DNA of 64,000 nt from Halomonas huangheensis (GTDB lineage: Bacteria; Pseudomonadota; Gammaproteobacteria; Pseudomonadales; Halomonadaceae), in contig NZ_CP013106.1 in assembly GCF_001431725.1 (NCBI RefSeq), positions 930,001 through 994,000 of the forward strand, given 5' to 3'. Every line of letters starts with the position of its first letter. Within the stretch, counting starts at the first letter, position 1. Below, piece by piece: positions 18,029 to 28,102 of the stretch. Under the pieces are notes generated by a model. The model searched no databases and was not told where the DNA came from. It saw nothing but the letters and a program-made list of their open reading frames with translations. Made by a program: the position numbers and the translations under genes.

Positions 18029-19417
18029 ATGAGTGAAGTTCAGGAGATTGACCGGGAAGCGGCGGCGCTCAAGGTCCCTCCGCATTCCGTGGAAGCCGAG
18101 CAGTCGGTGCTTGGTGGCCTGATGCTCGACAATCAGGCCTGGGACGGCGTTTCCGAGCGCTTGTCCGCTGGTGATTTCTATCGCTATGAACATCGCTTGA
18201 TATTCAATGTCATGGTCGGGCTGGCGGAAGGCAGCCAGCCACTGGATGTCATCACGCTTTCCGAGGCTCTCGAAGCGCGAGATCAGCTGGATAGTGTCGG
18301 AGGTCTGGCCTATCTGGCGGAGCTGGCACGCAATACGCCGTCGGCGAGCAATATTCGCGCCTATGCCGATATCGTGCGTGAGCGAGCGACGCTGCGTAAG
18401 CTGATCGAGGCGGCCAGCCATATCGCTGATAGTGCCTTCAGCCCCAGTGGTCGTCCTTCCGATGAACTGGTCAATGAGGCTGAGCGCCTGGTCTTCCAGA
18501 TCAGCGAGGACCGCCCCAAGGCGGGTGGCCCGATCGGCATGAGCGAGCTGTTGACCAAAGCCGTTGATCGCATCGACGAGCTGTTCAACATGAAAGGCCA
18601 GATGACGGGGTTGTCCACAGGCTTCCGTGATCTGGATGATATGACCTCGGGCTTGCAGCCATCCGATCTGGTCATCGTTGCTGGTCGTCCGTCGATGGGT
18701 AAGACGACCTTCGCCATGAACCTGGTCGAGCATGCGGTGATATCCAGTGACAAGCCGGTGGTGGTGTTCTCGATGGAGATGCCTGCTGAGTCAATCATGC
18801 TGCGCATGCTGTCATCGTTGGGGCGTATTGATCAGACGCGGGTACGTAATGGTCAGCTCGAGGATGAGGATTGGCCTCGCCTGACCTCAGCCGTCAACCT
18901 GCTCAAGGACAAGCAGTTGTTCATCGATGACACGGCGGCGCTGTCACCCAATGAAATGCGCTCGAGGATGCGGCGTATCGTCCGTGAGCACGGCGGTATT
19001 TCCCTGGTCATGATCGATTACCTGCAGTTGATGCAGATCCCCGGTTTCTCTGAAAACCGGACCGGCGAGATATCCGAGATATCGCGCTCGCTCAAGGGGC
19101 TGGCCAAGGAGTTTGGCTGTCCGGTGGTGGCGCTGTCGCAGCTCAACCGCTCACTTGAGCAACGTCCCAACAAGCGTCCCGTGATGTCGGACCTGCGTGA
19201 ATCCGGCGCCATCGAGCAGGACGCCGACTTGATTGGCTTCGTCTATCGCGATGAGGTCTACAATCCGGATAACCCCGACAATCAGGGGCTGGCGGAATTC
19301 ATCATCGGCAAGCAGCGTAATGGTCCGATCGGTACTGTACATATGGCATTCATCGGCAAGTACACCCGCTTCGAGGATCTGGCGCCTGATGCCTATGTCG
19401 ATGGCTTTGGTGAATAG
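18029..19417 (+). CDS. dnaB: replicative DNA helicase DnaB
   Basis: 462 residues. Hexameric 5'-to-3' helicase at the replication fork. N-terminal DnaB domain (PPHSVEAEQSVLGGLMLDN), then RecA-like core with Walker A GRPSMGKTTFAMN, Walker B SLVMIDYLQLM and the family motif DLRESGAIEQDADLIGFVYR. No intein insertion, normal length. Preceded by a weak -10-like TTAGAATG about 40 bases upstream. Confidence 0.97.
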   Translation: MSEVQEIDREAAALKVPPHSVEAEQSVLGGLMLDNQAWDGVSERLSAGDFYRYEHRLIFNVMVGLAEGSQPLDVITLSEALEARDQLDSVGGLAYLAELARNTPSASNIRAYADIVRERATLRKLIEAASHIADSAFSPSGRPSDELVNEAERLVFQISEDRPKAGGPIGMSELLTKAVDRIDELFNMKGQMTGLSTGFRDLDDMTSGLQPSDLVIVAGRPSMGKTTFAMNLVEHAVISSDKPVVVFSMEMPAESIMLRMLSSLGRIDQTRVRNGQLEDEDWPRLTSAVNLLKDKQLFIDDTAALSPNEMRSRMRRIVREHGGISLVMIDYLQLMQIPGFSENRTGEISEISRSLKGLAKEFGCPVVALSQLNRSLEQRPNKRPVMSDLRESGAIEQDADLIGFVYRDEVYNPDNPDNQGLAEFIIGKQRNGPIGTVHMAFIGKYTRFEDLAPDAYVDGFGE

Positions 19418-19489
19418 ACCGCGTAGCGGATGACATCACGACTGTTGCCGAATTCTTTTGTTACCCAATCTAGTGGAGGCATATATACC

Positions 19490-19783
19490 ATGGCAGGCGG
19501 ATTTCGACGCGGTAACCGGCGGCGTGCCCCGAAGCTGGAAGCGCGCGGCGTTTTGACATCGGTGGAGCGTGAAGGCCCGTTCAAGGAATGGCTCGGTATG
19601 CCGGATCTTTATCGTTATCAACTGGTGGTTGATGGGGAGTCCTACAGCTACCAGACCGAGGATGCAGAACTGCCGGTGGCGGTAGGCGATCGTGTAGTGT
19701 TTCGCTACAAGGAAACCAAGGCTGGCAACTGGGTGGATCGTAATTCATTGGGCAAGGCTATCGACCCTTCCGAGTATCAGTAA
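19490..19783 (+). CDS. small conserved protein, unknown function
   Basis: 97 residues from the ATG at 19490, preceded by GTGGAGG; a longer in-frame start at 19430 has no ribosome site. The N terminus is very basic (MAGGFRRGNRRRAPK) and the rest alternates short beta-type stretches (GVLTSVEREG, YRYQLVVDGESYSYQ, VAVGDRVVFRYK), which would fit a small beta-barrel such as an OB-like nucleic-acid-binding fold. That fold is my inference; I recognise no family. Single gene ending in a strong terminator 33 bases downstream. Confidence 0.7.
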   Translation: MAGGFRRGNRRRAPKLEARGVLTSVEREGPFKEWLGMPDLYRYQLVVDGESYSYQTEDAELPVAVGDRVVFRYKETKAGNWVDRNSLGKAIDPSEYQ

Positions 19784-19815
19784 CCTACTGACTACCCGAA
19801 ACCTTCCGATTTTCT

Positions 19816-19841
19816 GAGCCCGGCCATTCGGCCGGGCTCTT
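19816..19841 (+). terminator. terminator downstream of the 97-residue gene
   Basis: GAGCCCGGCC-ATTC-GGCCGGGCTC, perfect 10-bp stem, followed by TTCT; short T tract. Confidence 0.75.
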
Positions 19842-20010
19842 CTCACTTCATATGCAGGTCAGGTGATTCCTCGGTAACTTGCTGAATTCTATTCTTTATC
19901 AGCATGTATTCACCAGCCTGGAACCTGTTGTCCCGCTATCAGTCCCATGAATATTCGTCACGTCATCATTCTGTCACCTGCAATCGCCAGGCTGTAAGAT
20001 GATTGGTGCT

Positions 20011-20028
20011 GTCCACTGGTAAGTGGAC
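20011..20028 (+). promoter_or_regulatory. inverted repeat in the leader of the DUF6482-like gene
   Basis: GTCCACT-GGTA-AGTGGAC, a perfect 7-bp inverted repeat 44 bases before the start codon. Could be an operator or a 5'-UTR hairpin; nothing else distinguishes them. Confidence 0.4.
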
Positions 20029-20071
20029 ATCACGGATGAACAATTGGAAATGGACAAAAGAGGTGAAATAT

Positions 20072-20377
20072 ATGTTGGAACTACAAGAGCTCAAGACCTT
20101 TGTGGAACGACACGATAACTTCGAGATTCGTGTCATCAGTCATGCCGGTAATCGTTTCTACCAGGTGGAACTGGAAGATGTCGAGGGGCAGCGACATGTT
20201 ATCGGTCGCCGCGGCAAGCCGGTGCTGTTCCGTTCGCTCGATGATGTGTATCTGGAATTGAAGCGTGCTGACATTCATCGGGCCTACCTGGTGCATCATG
20301 TAGCCAATGACGAGGTCGTTGGTCGTGAGGCGCACTATCATCAGCCACTGACATCACGTACTCCGTTGGTCTTCTAG
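20072..20377 (+). CDS. small DUF6482-like protein
   Basis: 101 residues from the ATG at 20072, chosen because GAGGTG precedes it; upstream in-frame starts would read through the inverted repeat. MLELQELKTFV...YQVELEDVEGQRHVIGRRGKP... RSLDDVYLELKRADIHRAYLV has the short strand-strand-helix pattern and the 'RSLDD' segment of small DUF6482-type proteins common in Pseudomonas and halomonads. Function unknown. Stand-alone gene with a weak terminator after it. Confidence 0.75.
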   Translation: MLELQELKTFVERHDNFEIRVISHAGNRFYQVELEDVEGQRHVIGRRGKPVLFRSLDDVYLELKRADIHRAYLVHHVANDEVVGREAHYHQPLTSRTPLVF

Positions 20378-20410
20378 GCCGACTTCAGGTAGGTCACCCT
20401 CCGAGCTACA

Positions 20411-20429
20411 GGCGGTATCGCCGCTTTTT
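20411..20429 (+). terminator. weak terminator after the DUF6482-like gene
   Basis: A short GCGG/CCGC stem with a 5-base loop followed by five T, 35 bases after the stop codon. Confidence 0.5.
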
Positions 20430-20713
20430 CTGTTCAAAGCCGTTATGCGGTTCTTCAATACAAGCCCCTGGCAATGGTCGCCAGGGCATCGGGCGCGGGA
20501 CTTGCGGCCGGTGCTTGTGCTTCATCCTTCTCCGATAGCCTTGCTCTACCATCCGTCAACTGCGACGTGAAGGGGGCGGCTGTGTCGTCTGCATAGTGCA
20601 ATGGCAGCAATAGCCGAACTTCATTCGAGTCAGCCAGGTCCCGGTGGTAATCTTTACGGTGTTTGTTGTTTTTGCTGTGACTTTCCTTCTCGTCAAGTGA
20701 GGTACCCGATTCG
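20430..20713. other. intergenic region before hemH
   Basis: About 280 bases without a supported gene. A minus-strand reading frame across it has no ribosome site or recognisable product and overlaps the hemH N terminus. No clear promoter was recognised. Confidence 0.4.
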
Positions 20714-21853
20714 ATGGCCCACCTGGACACTGCACCGTTGCACTCCACTCCCCCTGGCGAAACTACCGGCGAGGGCCGGCCTGAACATGCGCCTGAGGAC
20801 CATCCGGCAGTCCGCTCCGCGCGTGTAGGAGTTCTGATCGCCAATCTCGGTACTCCAGACAATACTGACTACTGGTCAGTGCGGCGCTACCTCAGTGAAT
20901 TCCTGTCGGATCAGCGTGTGGTCGATTATCCGCGCTGGTTGTGGCAGCCATTGTTGCAACTGGTCATTCTCAGTCGGCGCCCTTTCATCTCTGGAGAGGC
21001 CTATCGCAGCGTCTGGAACCGGGAGCAGAATGAAAGCCCATTGCTGACGACGACACGCCAGCAGGCCAATAAGCTGGCGGCGACGCTGGAGTCTCGTTTT
21101 GGAGAAGGTGTCGCAGTGGCTTATGGCATGCGTTACGGCAACCCCTCTACCGACAGTGCAGTGCGCGAACTTCAGGCTCGGGGCTGTCAGCGTATTCTAT
21201 TCTTTCCGCTCTACCCGCAGTATGCATCACCGACCACTGCTACCGCTTGTGATCAGTTCTTTCGCTCCCTGATGAAGCTCAAATGGCAGCCAGCGGCACG
21301 CACCGTACCGGCCTATTTCGAGCATGAAAGCTATATGCGCGCCCTGGCGGCCTCGGTGCGCGATGCGTTAGGCGAAAATGGTCTGGATGACGAAGGTCTG
21401 GGCGATAATCAGCCAGTAGCGAAAGATGCCGCTCCGTCGGTGTTGGTGGCGTCCTATCATGGGGTGCCGAAGCGTTTCCTGCGTGATGGAGATCCGTACT
21501 ACTGCCAATGCTGCAAGACCTCACGCTTGCTGGCCGAAGCTCTGGGGCTCGATGAGCAACGCCTCGTTACCACGTTTCAGTCAAAGTTCGGCCCCGAGGA
21601 GTGGGTCGGTCCGGCGACAGTGGATAAAGTGGCTGAACTGGCACGGGCTGGCCACCGTCATATCGCGGTACTGTCACCGGCATTTGCCACGGATTGTGTC
21701 GAAACGCTGGAGGAAATCCAGCAGGAGATTCGCGATAGTTTCATGGCGGCAGGCGGGGAACGCTTCACCTATATTCCCTGCCTCAATGATCGCGATGACC
21801 ATATTACAGCGCTGGCCGATATTGCTGCCGGGGAGTTGGCAGGCTGGTTGTAG
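20714..21853 (+). CDS. hemH: ferrochelatase
   Basis: 379 residues; inserts Fe2+ into protoporphyrin IX, the last step of haem synthesis. Conserved LIANLGTPD near the N terminus, the family SYHGVPKR motif carrying the catalytic His, and the C-terminal LSPAFATDCVETLEEI segment with the second metal-side residues. The first ~35 residues (Pro/Glu/His-rich) precede the conserved core; translation could begin internally but the next ATG is inside the domain. Single-gene unit, convergent with the mrp operon. Confidence 0.95.
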   Translation: MAHLDTAPLHSTPPGETTGEGRPEHAPEDHPAVRSARVGVLIANLGTPDNTDYWSVRRYLSEFLSDQRVVDYPRWLWQPLLQLVILSRRPFISGEAYRSVWNREQNESPLLTTTRQQANKLAATLESRFGEGVAVAYGMRYGNPSTDSAVRELQARGCQRILFFPLYPQYASPTTATACDQFFRSLMKLKWQPAARTVPAYFEHESYMRALAASVRDALGENGLDDEGLGDNQPVAKDAAPSVLVASYHGVPKRFLRDGDPYYCQCCKTSRLLAEALGLDEQRLVTTFQSKFGPEEWVGPATVDKVAELARAGHRHIAVLSPAFATDCVETLEEIQQEIRDSFMAAGGERFTYIPCLNDRDDHITALADIAAGELAGWL

Positions 21854-21934
21854 AGCGGAACGGCTACTTGTGATGCACCATGCCGCCCATTCGGGCGGCA
21901 TGGTCGTTTCTGCGGGCTGGTATTCTGCGTCCGG

Positions 21935-22321
21935 TCACTCTCGGTTGGGCGAGTGCATTACAGGGCTTTCAGCCTGGTCCTCTTCCTGTAGCTCTATCGG
22001 CTTGCCTCGCGTCTTGTTGAGATACTTCAAACGCTGGTGTAGACCCGTCTTGGCCAGTAGGTGAGCGCTCACCGGGGCGGTAATGAACAGGAAGATAGTA
22101 ATCAGCAACTCCTGCAGATGAAGGCCGTTGCCGATGACGCTGAAATAGATCATCGATGCGATCAGAATACAGCCAATTCCCAGTGTCGTGGCCTTGGTGG
22201 GGCCATGCAGGCGCATGAAGAAATCACGCAGGTGCGCCATCCCCAGTGAGCCGATGAAAGCAAACAGACCGCCGGCAATCAGTAGCACGGAAATCAGCCC
22301 TTCGAGAAATACATAGAACAT
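21935..22321 (-). CDS. mrpG: Na+/H+ antiporter subunit G (Mrp/Pha)
   Basis: 128 residues, three hydrophobic segments (ISVLLIAGGLFAFIGSLGMA; GIGCILIASMIYFSV; LLITIFLFITAPVSAHLLA), a conserved RLHGPTKATTLG loop and a charged C-terminal tail. Last gene of the minus-strand mrp operon; 18 bases after mrpF. Confidence 0.92.
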   Translation of the reverse strand: MFYVFLEGLISVLLIAGGLFAFIGSLGMAHLRDFFMRLHGPTKATTLGIGCILIASMIYFSVIGNGLHLQELLITIFLFITAPVSAHLLAKTGLHQRLKYLNKTRGKPIELQEEDQAESPVMHSPNRE

Positions 22322-22339
22322 AGCTCGATTCCGCTCCGG

Positions 22340-22609
22340 TTATTCGATGATATCGCCGCGCAGTAAGTACTTGCACACGGCAACGGTGCTGATGAAGCCA
22401 AGCATGGCGATCAGCAGAGCCGCCTCGAAGTAGGTTTTGGTGCCCATCCATATTCCCATCACAATGATCAGGGCGATGGAATTCACGTACATGGTATCGA
22501 GAGCCAGAATGCGATCCGGCATGCTTGGGCCAACGGTCAGGCGATAGAGGTTCAGCAGCAGCGCTAATCCAACCAGCGTCGCGCTGACGGTGATAGCGAT
22601 GTCTAGCAT
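22340..22609 (-). CDS. mrpF: Na+/H+ antiporter subunit F (Mrp/Pha)
   Basis: 89 residues, three membrane segments and the conserved GPSMPDRILALDT loop of MrpF. Start overlaps the mrpE stop region by seven bases, indicating translational coupling. Confidence 0.93.
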   Translation of the reverse strand: MLDIAITVSATLVGLALLLNLYRLTVGPSMPDRILALDTMYVNSIALIIVMGIWMGTKTYFEAALLIAMLGFISTVAVCKYLLRGDIIE

Positions 22610-23100
22610 TCGAAGATCTCCTTCAGTGGCATCTCATAGCGCTCACGAATGGTACGGATCAGCGTCTCGTCGTCTTCCACGTCCAGTGCATGAATCAGCA
22701 GGGTCTTGCCGTCCATGCGCACATTGGCTGATACCGTTCCCGGAGTCAGAGTGATGGTGCTGGCGAGCACCGTGATGGCGAACTTCTTCTCGAGGGTCAG
22801 TGGGTACTCGATAAAATGCGGCCGCGTGCGTCGCCACGGATTGATGATGATCCAGGCGACCTGCAGGTTGGCAATGATGATGTCGCCAACGACGCGCAGG
22901 AAGAAACGCAACAACTTGAAGCCATTGCTGATATTCGGCTGCACGTCCCAGAATCTCTGGGTCAGCAGTGGGATGACGATTGCCAGAGTCCCACCCAGCA
23001 GCAGGTGGCCCACAGAAAGGTCATTGACCAGCAACAGCCACACAATCAGCAGCAGTACCGAGAGCACGGGTGTCGGCAACCAGCGTTGTGCACGAATCAT
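22603..23100 (-). CDS. mrpE: Na+/H+ antiporter subunit E (Mrp/Pha)
   Basis: 165 residues from the ATG at 23100 (MIRAQRWLPTPVLS); an in-frame start 39 bases upstream is not preceded by a ribosome site while GGGGAGACGCCCG precedes this one. Two to three N-terminal membrane helices and the conserved TITLTPGTVSANV stretch, followed by a soluble tail that includes HALDV. Confidence 0.92.
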   Translation of the reverse strand: MIRAQRWLPTPVLSVLLLIVWLLLVNDLSVGHLLLGGTLAIVIPLLTQRFWDVQPNISNGFKLLRFFLRVVGDIIIANLQVAWIIINPWRRTRPHFIEYPLTLEKKFAITVLASTITLTPGTVSANVRMDGKTLLIHALDVEDDETLIRTIRERYEMPLKEIFEC

Positions 23101-23128
23101 CGGGCGTCTCCCCTGAGTGGATGTGAAA

Positions 23129-24634
23129 TCATGATGCATCCTCTTTGGGTGTCAGTAGTGCCTCGATCATTACAGATGGTTCGCTCAACTGAGTGGCTGC
23201 GTCGTCAGTGTACTGAGTGACCGGCCCTGCCAGCACGACCAGTAACGGCGACGCGGCCAGCAGCCAGCAGGTGCCCGCCCATTTCCAGCGCGACAGTCGG
23301 TCGTCGTTGTCGTCACTTTCCTGGCTGCGCCAGAACAGAGTAGACCCCGCACGCGACAGCGCTATCAGCGCGCACAGTCCACTACCGAGCAGCAGCGGCC
23401 ACAGCCACAGCCGTTGGCTGCCTTCTCCGGCCGTCATCAACAGTACCTTACCCAAGGCTCCGGACAGGGGTGGCAGGCCCGCCACAGTCATGGCTCCGAC
23501 CAGGAACAGCAGGGCAGTTATCAGGCCTGGAGCGCGCCCTTTGACCAGGCGAGTGCCGGCTTTGCCACGTTGAAGGCCGACCATTTCAGCGAGCAGGAAT
23601 AGTCCGCCAGTCGCCAGGGTGGTGTGTACGAGATAGAACAACAAGGCCGAGATGGCGGCTGGTGAGCGCATACCCACTCCGGCCAGCAAGGTCCCCACCG
23701 AGACCAGCACCAGGTAGGCAACCAGCATGCGCAGGTCGCGTGCGGCCAGCACACCGATACCGCCGGCGGCGAGCGTGGCGAGGCCAAGCCACCATACCCA
23801 GGGTTGTTCCAGCGCTTCCAGCGGACCGGAGCCATCGCCGAAGATCAGTAGGTACACACGCAGGATGGCGTAGACACCGATCTTGGTCATGACGGCAAAC
23901 AGCGCGGCGACTGGAGGCGGGGCCGCGGCATAGGCGCGAGGCAGCCAGAAATACAGCGGCAGAATGGCGGCCTTGAGACCGAACACCACCAACAGCAGCA
24001 GTGCTCCGGCAATCACCAGACCGCTGCGTTCAGGGTCCAACTGGCTGACCGCGGCGGCCATATCGGCCATATTGAGGGTGCCGGTTGCACCGTACAGCAT
24101 GCCGACAGCGAACAGGAATAGCGCTGACCCGGCAAGATTGAGCACCGCATAGTGAACGGCTGACTGGATGCGAGATTTACCGCCGCCATGAAGTAGCAGG
24201 GCATAGGAGGCCAGCAGCAATACCTCGAAGAACACGAACAGGTTGAACAAGTCTCCGGTCAGGAAGGCGCCATTGATGCCCATCAGCTGTAGCTGAAACA
24301 GGCCATGGAAGTTGCTGCCCTTCTCATCATCGCCACCACAGGCGAAGACCACACAGCCGACCGCCAGCAATGCTGTAACCAGTACCATCAGTGCCGATAG
24401 TCGATCCAGCACCATGACGATACCGAATGGTGGCTGCCAGTTGCCAAGCGCGTAGTACTGTACGCTGCCGGAGTCGGCCTCGCGTACCAGCAGGAAACTG
24501 ACCAACAGCAGGGCCAGAGTGGCAACCAGGCTCAGGAAGCGCTTGAAGGTCGCATTGCCATTGCGAGGCAGCAGTAGCACCACGGCAGCTGCCAGCGGCA
24601 GCACGACGGGAAGGACAATCAAATGCGACATCAT
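23129..24634 (-). CDS. mrpD: Na+/H+ antiporter subunit D (Mrp/Pha)
   Basis: 501 residues, about 14 membrane helices, homologous to complex I subunits NuoL/M/N. Contains the conserved proton-path region GLKAAILPLYFWLPRAYAAA and LFFEVLLLASYALLLHG with the key Lys and Glu. Overlaps mrpC by four bases. Confidence 0.94.
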   Translation of the reverse strand: MMSHLIVLPVVLPLAAAVVLLLPRNGNATFKRFLSLVATLALLLVSFLLVREADSGSVQYYALGNWQPPFGIVMVLDRLSALMVLVTALLAVGCVVFACGGDDEKGSNFHGLFQLQLMGINGAFLTGDLFNLFVFFEVLLLASYALLLHGGGKSRIQSAVHYAVLNLAGSALFLFAVGMLYGATGTLNMADMAAAVSQLDPERSGLVIAGALLLLVVFGLKAAILPLYFWLPRAYAAAPPPVAALFAVMTKIGVYAILRVYLLIFGDGSGPLEALEQPWVWWLGLATLAAGGIGVLAARDLRMLVAYLVLVSVGTLLAGVGMRSPAAISALLFYLVHTTLATGGLFLLAEMVGLQRGKAGTRLVKGRAPGLITALLFLVGAMTVAGLPPLSGALGKVLLMTAGEGSQRLWLWPLLLGSGLCALIALSRAGSTLFWRSQESDDNDDRLSRWKWAGTCWLLAASPLLVVLAGPVTQYTDDAATQLSEPSVMIEALLTPKEDAS

Positions 24635-24975
24635 CGGCGCTCCTCCCTCTCTTCAGCCCTGCGGCCATCCACGTGGTCATTGCCCATGTCGCCACGGGCA
24701 CGCATTGCCAGGATGACGGCAAAAGCCGTCATGGCGAAACCAATCACGATCGCTGTCAGCACCAGGGCCTGGGGGAGGGGGTCTCCATAGCGGCCAGGAC
24801 CATCGATGATGGCTGCGGCATTGGAAGTCAGACCGCCCATCGAGAACAGAAACAGATTGACGGCATAGGACAGTAGTGTCAGTCCAACAACCACCGGAAA
24901 GGTTCGGCCGCGCAGCATCAGGTACAGGCCGCTGGCACTCAACACTCCAGTGGTGATGGCGTAGAGCATTTCCAT
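24631..24975 (-). CDS. mrpC: Na+/H+ antiporter subunit C (Mrp/Pha)
   Basis: 114 residues, three membrane helices, NuoK-like, with the conserved DPLPQALVLTAIVIGFAMTAF segment in its shorter form. Begins immediately after the mrpA stop codon and overlaps mrpD by four bases. Confidence 0.94.
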   Translation of the reverse strand: MEMLYAITTGVLSASGLYLMLRGRTFPVVVGLTLLSYAVNLFLFSMGGLTSNAAAIIDGPGRYGDPLPQALVLTAIVIGFAMTAFAVILAMRARGDMGNDHVDGRRAEEREERR

Positions 24976-24976
24976 A

Positions 24977-27823
24977 TCAAGTGATCTCCTTGCCGTCGCG
25001 CATATCTTCTACACGGTGTAGGCCTTTCTCGATGACCTCTGGGTCATCCTTGGCCGGTCGATGTGAAGTGGTGACCTTGCCGAGGTTGGCCAGAATCATC
25101 AGCGTTGCCCCTACCACGGCGAGGTAAACGCCCAGGTCAAACAGCAGGGCGGTGGCCAGTTCGATATCGCCGACCAGCGGAATGTGGAAGTGACCATAGG
25201 ACGAGGTCAGGAACGGAGCATCGAACAACCAACTGCCAAGTCCCGTCAGAGTTGCCACGCCTACGCCGAGGATTGCCACCGGCTGATAGGGGAAGGCGAG
25301 GCGTTGTTGCGTCCATTCGACGCCTCGCGCCATGTAGATCAGGATCAGCGCTACGGCAGTAATCAGGCCGGCGATAAAACCTCCCCCTGGCAGGTTATGG
25401 CCGCGCAGGAAGATGAATACCGACACCAGCAGTGCCAATGGCAATATGGTCTGAGAGACTGTCAGCAGCAGCATGGGGTAGCGGTCTGGACACCAGATAC
25501 GCCCCTCGCTGTCACTGTGTGGCATGAACAGGCGTAGGCGATTGAGCAGTTTGTAGATTGCCAGCCCGGCAATCGCCAGCACAGTGATCTCACCGAGAGT
25601 ATCAAAGCCACGGAAGTCGACCAGAATCACGTTGACCACATTGTGTCCGCCGCCTCCGGGAACGCTGTTGTCGAGGAAGAACTGCGAAATGCTGGGAGTA
25701 TCCCGTGTCAGTACCGCATAGTTCAGCGTTGCCACGACGATTCCCAGACTGCTGCAAAGCAGAATATCGCGCAGAGTCCGCAGTGGGCTGGACTCAGTTG
25801 GTGTGCGCTGAGGCAGGAAGAACAGCGCCAGCATAAGCAGGATCATGGTCACCACCTCAACCGACAATTGGGTCAGTGCGAGATCCGGCGCCGAGAAGCG
25901 CGCAAAGGTCAGCGATACGACCAGGCCGACCACTGACAGCATCAGCAGCGACACCAGACGATAGCGATGGGTCACGGCGGTACCAATGGCGGTAAACATC
26001 AGCAGTACGGCGCCGAGCAGCAGTACGCCATCCAGCGGTTGGTTGCCCTTGCTTCCGGTAAGCTCTCCCAGCTGTGACAGACCAATACCGGCCATCAACA
26101 GAGCAGCGGTAAGCAGCAGTGCCATGAAGCGTTGCAACGAGGCGTTGTCGAGGAAGTCGGTAGTGGCCTCGGCACGTTTGGCAATGTTCTGCATGCCTCG
26201 CTCGAAGATCAGGCTGGCATCCTGAACGGGGAACTGACGCACGAAACGGCGTACATGGCGGTGCCCAACGTACACCAGGATGCCGGCAACGGTGGCCACC
26301 GCGCTCATCGCCAGCGGCAGGTTGAAGCCGTGCCAGATCGCCAGATGGAAGTCGAGGGGCTGTTGCAGGACAGCAGCAACGGCTGGCACGAGTATCCAGT
26401 TGGTCACGGCTGGAAACAGGCCGACGACGATACAGAGGATGGCCAGCAGCTCGGCCGGAGCACGCATCAGGTGCGGGGGCTCATGGGGCTCCCTGGGCGG
26501 TGCATGCCGGGCTTCGGCGAAGAATACGGCATGTACGAGGCGAACCGAGTAGGCGACCGACAGAATGCCACCGATGGTTGCCAATATCGGCAGTACCAGG
26601 CTGATCCCTCCGAGAACCTGAGTGTCGACAGTAGCAGTGAAGAACATTTCCTTGGAGATGAAGCCATTGAACAACGGAATCCCCGCCATGGCGGCTCCGG
26701 CGATGCTCATCACCAGGCAGGTAATCGGCATGGCCTTCGCCAACTTGCCGAGGCGTGACAGGTCGCGCGTGCCGGCTTCATGGTCGATGATGCCCGAGCA
26801 CATGAACAGTGCGGCCTTGAAGGCAGCATGGTTGAGGATGTGCAGTAACGCAGCGAGTACTGCCACCGGACTGCCGATGCCCAGCAATACCGTGATCAAG
26901 CCCAGATGGCTGACAGTGGAAAAGGCCAGGATGCCCTTGAGGTCGGCCTTGATCAATGCGAACCAGGCTGCATAGACCATGGTAATGATGCCGGCACTTG
27001 CCACCAGCGCGGACCATAGTTCGTTGCCGGCCAGCGCAGGATGCAGTCGGGCCATCAGAAAGATACCGGCCTTGACCATGGTTGCTGAGTGAAGATATGC
27101 AGATACCGGCGTCGGCGCGGCCATGGCATGTGGCAGCCAGAAGTGGAACGGAAACTGTGCTGACTTTGTGAAGGCGCCCAACAACACCAGCACCAGCATC
27201 AACGGAAAGAGAGGGTCTGCGGCGATCACTTCTCTGCTGTCGAGCACGACCTGCATATCGAGACTGCCGGCCATATCTCCCAGCAACAGCAGACCGGCCA
27301 GCAGCGCCAGGCCGCCGGCACCGGTCACCGTCATTGCCATCCTTGCACCCTTGCGTGCTTCGGAGCGATGCGACCAGAAGCCGATCAGCAGGAAGGAGGA
27401 AAGGCTGGTCATTTCCCAGAATATCCACATGACCAGAAGATTATCGGCCATTACGATACCGACCATCGAGGCCATGAACAGGATCAGGAAGGCATAGAAG
27501 CGTGCATGCTTTTCATGGGCTTCGAGATAGTAGTGTGCGTAGAGAATGATCAGCAGACCGATGCCCAGAATCAGCACATTGAACATCAATGACAGGCCAT
27601 CAAGACGGAACGCCAGGTCCAGTCCGATCTGTGGTATCCAATCGATGGAAACGCGAGGGATATCGCCAGCATTGATGTCCGGCAGGGCGGCAAGTGACAT
27701 GGCCAGTGCTATGGCCGGCAATATCGCAGTGGCTAGTGTGCACTGAGGCCGTGATCGTTTGGCCACCAATGCTGGAACAAGCACACCCAATAAGGGCAGC
27801 AAGGGGATCCAGAACAAAGTCAT
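24977..27823 (-). CDS. mrpA: Na+/H+ antiporter fused subunits A and B (Mrp/Pha)
   Basis: 948 residues. The N-terminal ~650 residues are a NuoL-like MrpA with the proton-channel segment [22 protein letters not shown]; after a connecting region the C-terminal ~200 residues are a MrpB domain ([24 protein letters not shown]). This A-B fusion is the PhaA-type arrangement of alphaproteobacteria and halomonads. With C-G it forms the large hetero-oligomeric antiporter in the inner membrane that exports Na+ (or K+) for H+, important in saline or alkaline media. First gene of the operon; divergent from mltB. Confidence 0.95.
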   Translation of the reverse strand: MTLFWIPLLPLLGVLVPALVAKRSRPQCTLATAILPAIALAMSLAALPDINAGDIPRVSIDWIPQIGLDLAFRLDGLSLMFNVLILGIGLLIILYAHYYLEAHEKHARFYAFLILFMASMVGIVMADNLLVMWIFWEMTSLSSFLLIGFWSHRSEARKGARMAMTVTGAGGLALLAGLLLLGDMAGSLDMQVVLDSREVIAADPLFPLMLVLVLLGAFTKSAQFPFHFWLPHAMAAPTPVSAYLHSATMVKAGIFLMARLHPALAGNELWSALVASAGIITMVYAAWFALIKADLKGILAFSTVSHLGLITVLLGIGSPVAVLAALLHILNHAAFKAALFMCSGIIDHEAGTRDLSRLGKLAKAMPITCLVMSIAGAAMAGIPLFNGFISKEMFFTATVDTQVLGGISLVLPILATIGGILSVAYSVRLVHAVFFAEARHAPPREPHEPPHLMRAPAELLAILCIVVGLFPAVTNWILVPAVAAVLQQPLDFHLAIWHGFNLPLAMSAVATVAGILVYVGHRHVRRFVRQFPVQDASLIFERGMQNIAKRAEATTDFLDNASLQRFMALLLTAALLMAGIGLSQLGELTGSKGNQPLDGVLLLGAVLLMFTAIGTAVTHRYRLVSLLMLSVVGLVVSLTFARFSAPDLALTQLSVEVVTMILLMLALFFLPQRTPTESSPLRTLRDILLCSSLGIVVATLNYAVLTRDTPSISQFFLDNSVPGGGGHNVVNVILVDFRGFDTLGEITVLAIAGLAIYKLLNRLRLFMPHSDSEGRIWCPDRYPMLLLTVSQTILPLALLVSVFIFLRGHNLPGGGFIAGLITAVALILIYMARGVEWTQQRLAFPYQPVAILGVGVATLTGLGSWLFDAPFLTSSYGHFHIPLVGDIELATALLFDLGVYLAVVGATLMILANLGKVTTSHRPAKDDPEVIEKGLHRVEDMRDGKEIT

Positions 27824-28102
27824 CAGTTGGTCATCCTGCGCGGTCCGTGAACGTGGTTGATATCGCGAAAGGCTGAGAGTTGCCGTCTCGGGCGCTCGCG
27901 TTGGCTGCCTTCCAGGTTGGGCTGCTCTCCCATTATTGCGGCCTCACTTTACCCGAAAGATGTAGGCGGCGTCCCCCCTGGGACGTTTTATCGCTGATGG
28001 TAATGGCTTGTGTGTACTGTCAGCCATACGGGAGAATCTGGTATCAATTCGCCAGCTGAGTCATCATGCGGGCAAACTTGACAGCCAAGGAATGCTTTCG
28101 CC

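Noticed and set aside
20455..20862. 135-codon minus-strand frame before hemH
   Set aside because: Overlaps the hemH start, no Shine-Dalgarno and no family resemblance.
27970..27989. Hairpin CGTCCC/GGGACG followed by TTTT between mrpA and mltB
   Set aside because: No upstream plus-strand gene that it could terminate; kept as a probable chance structure in the divergent promoter region.
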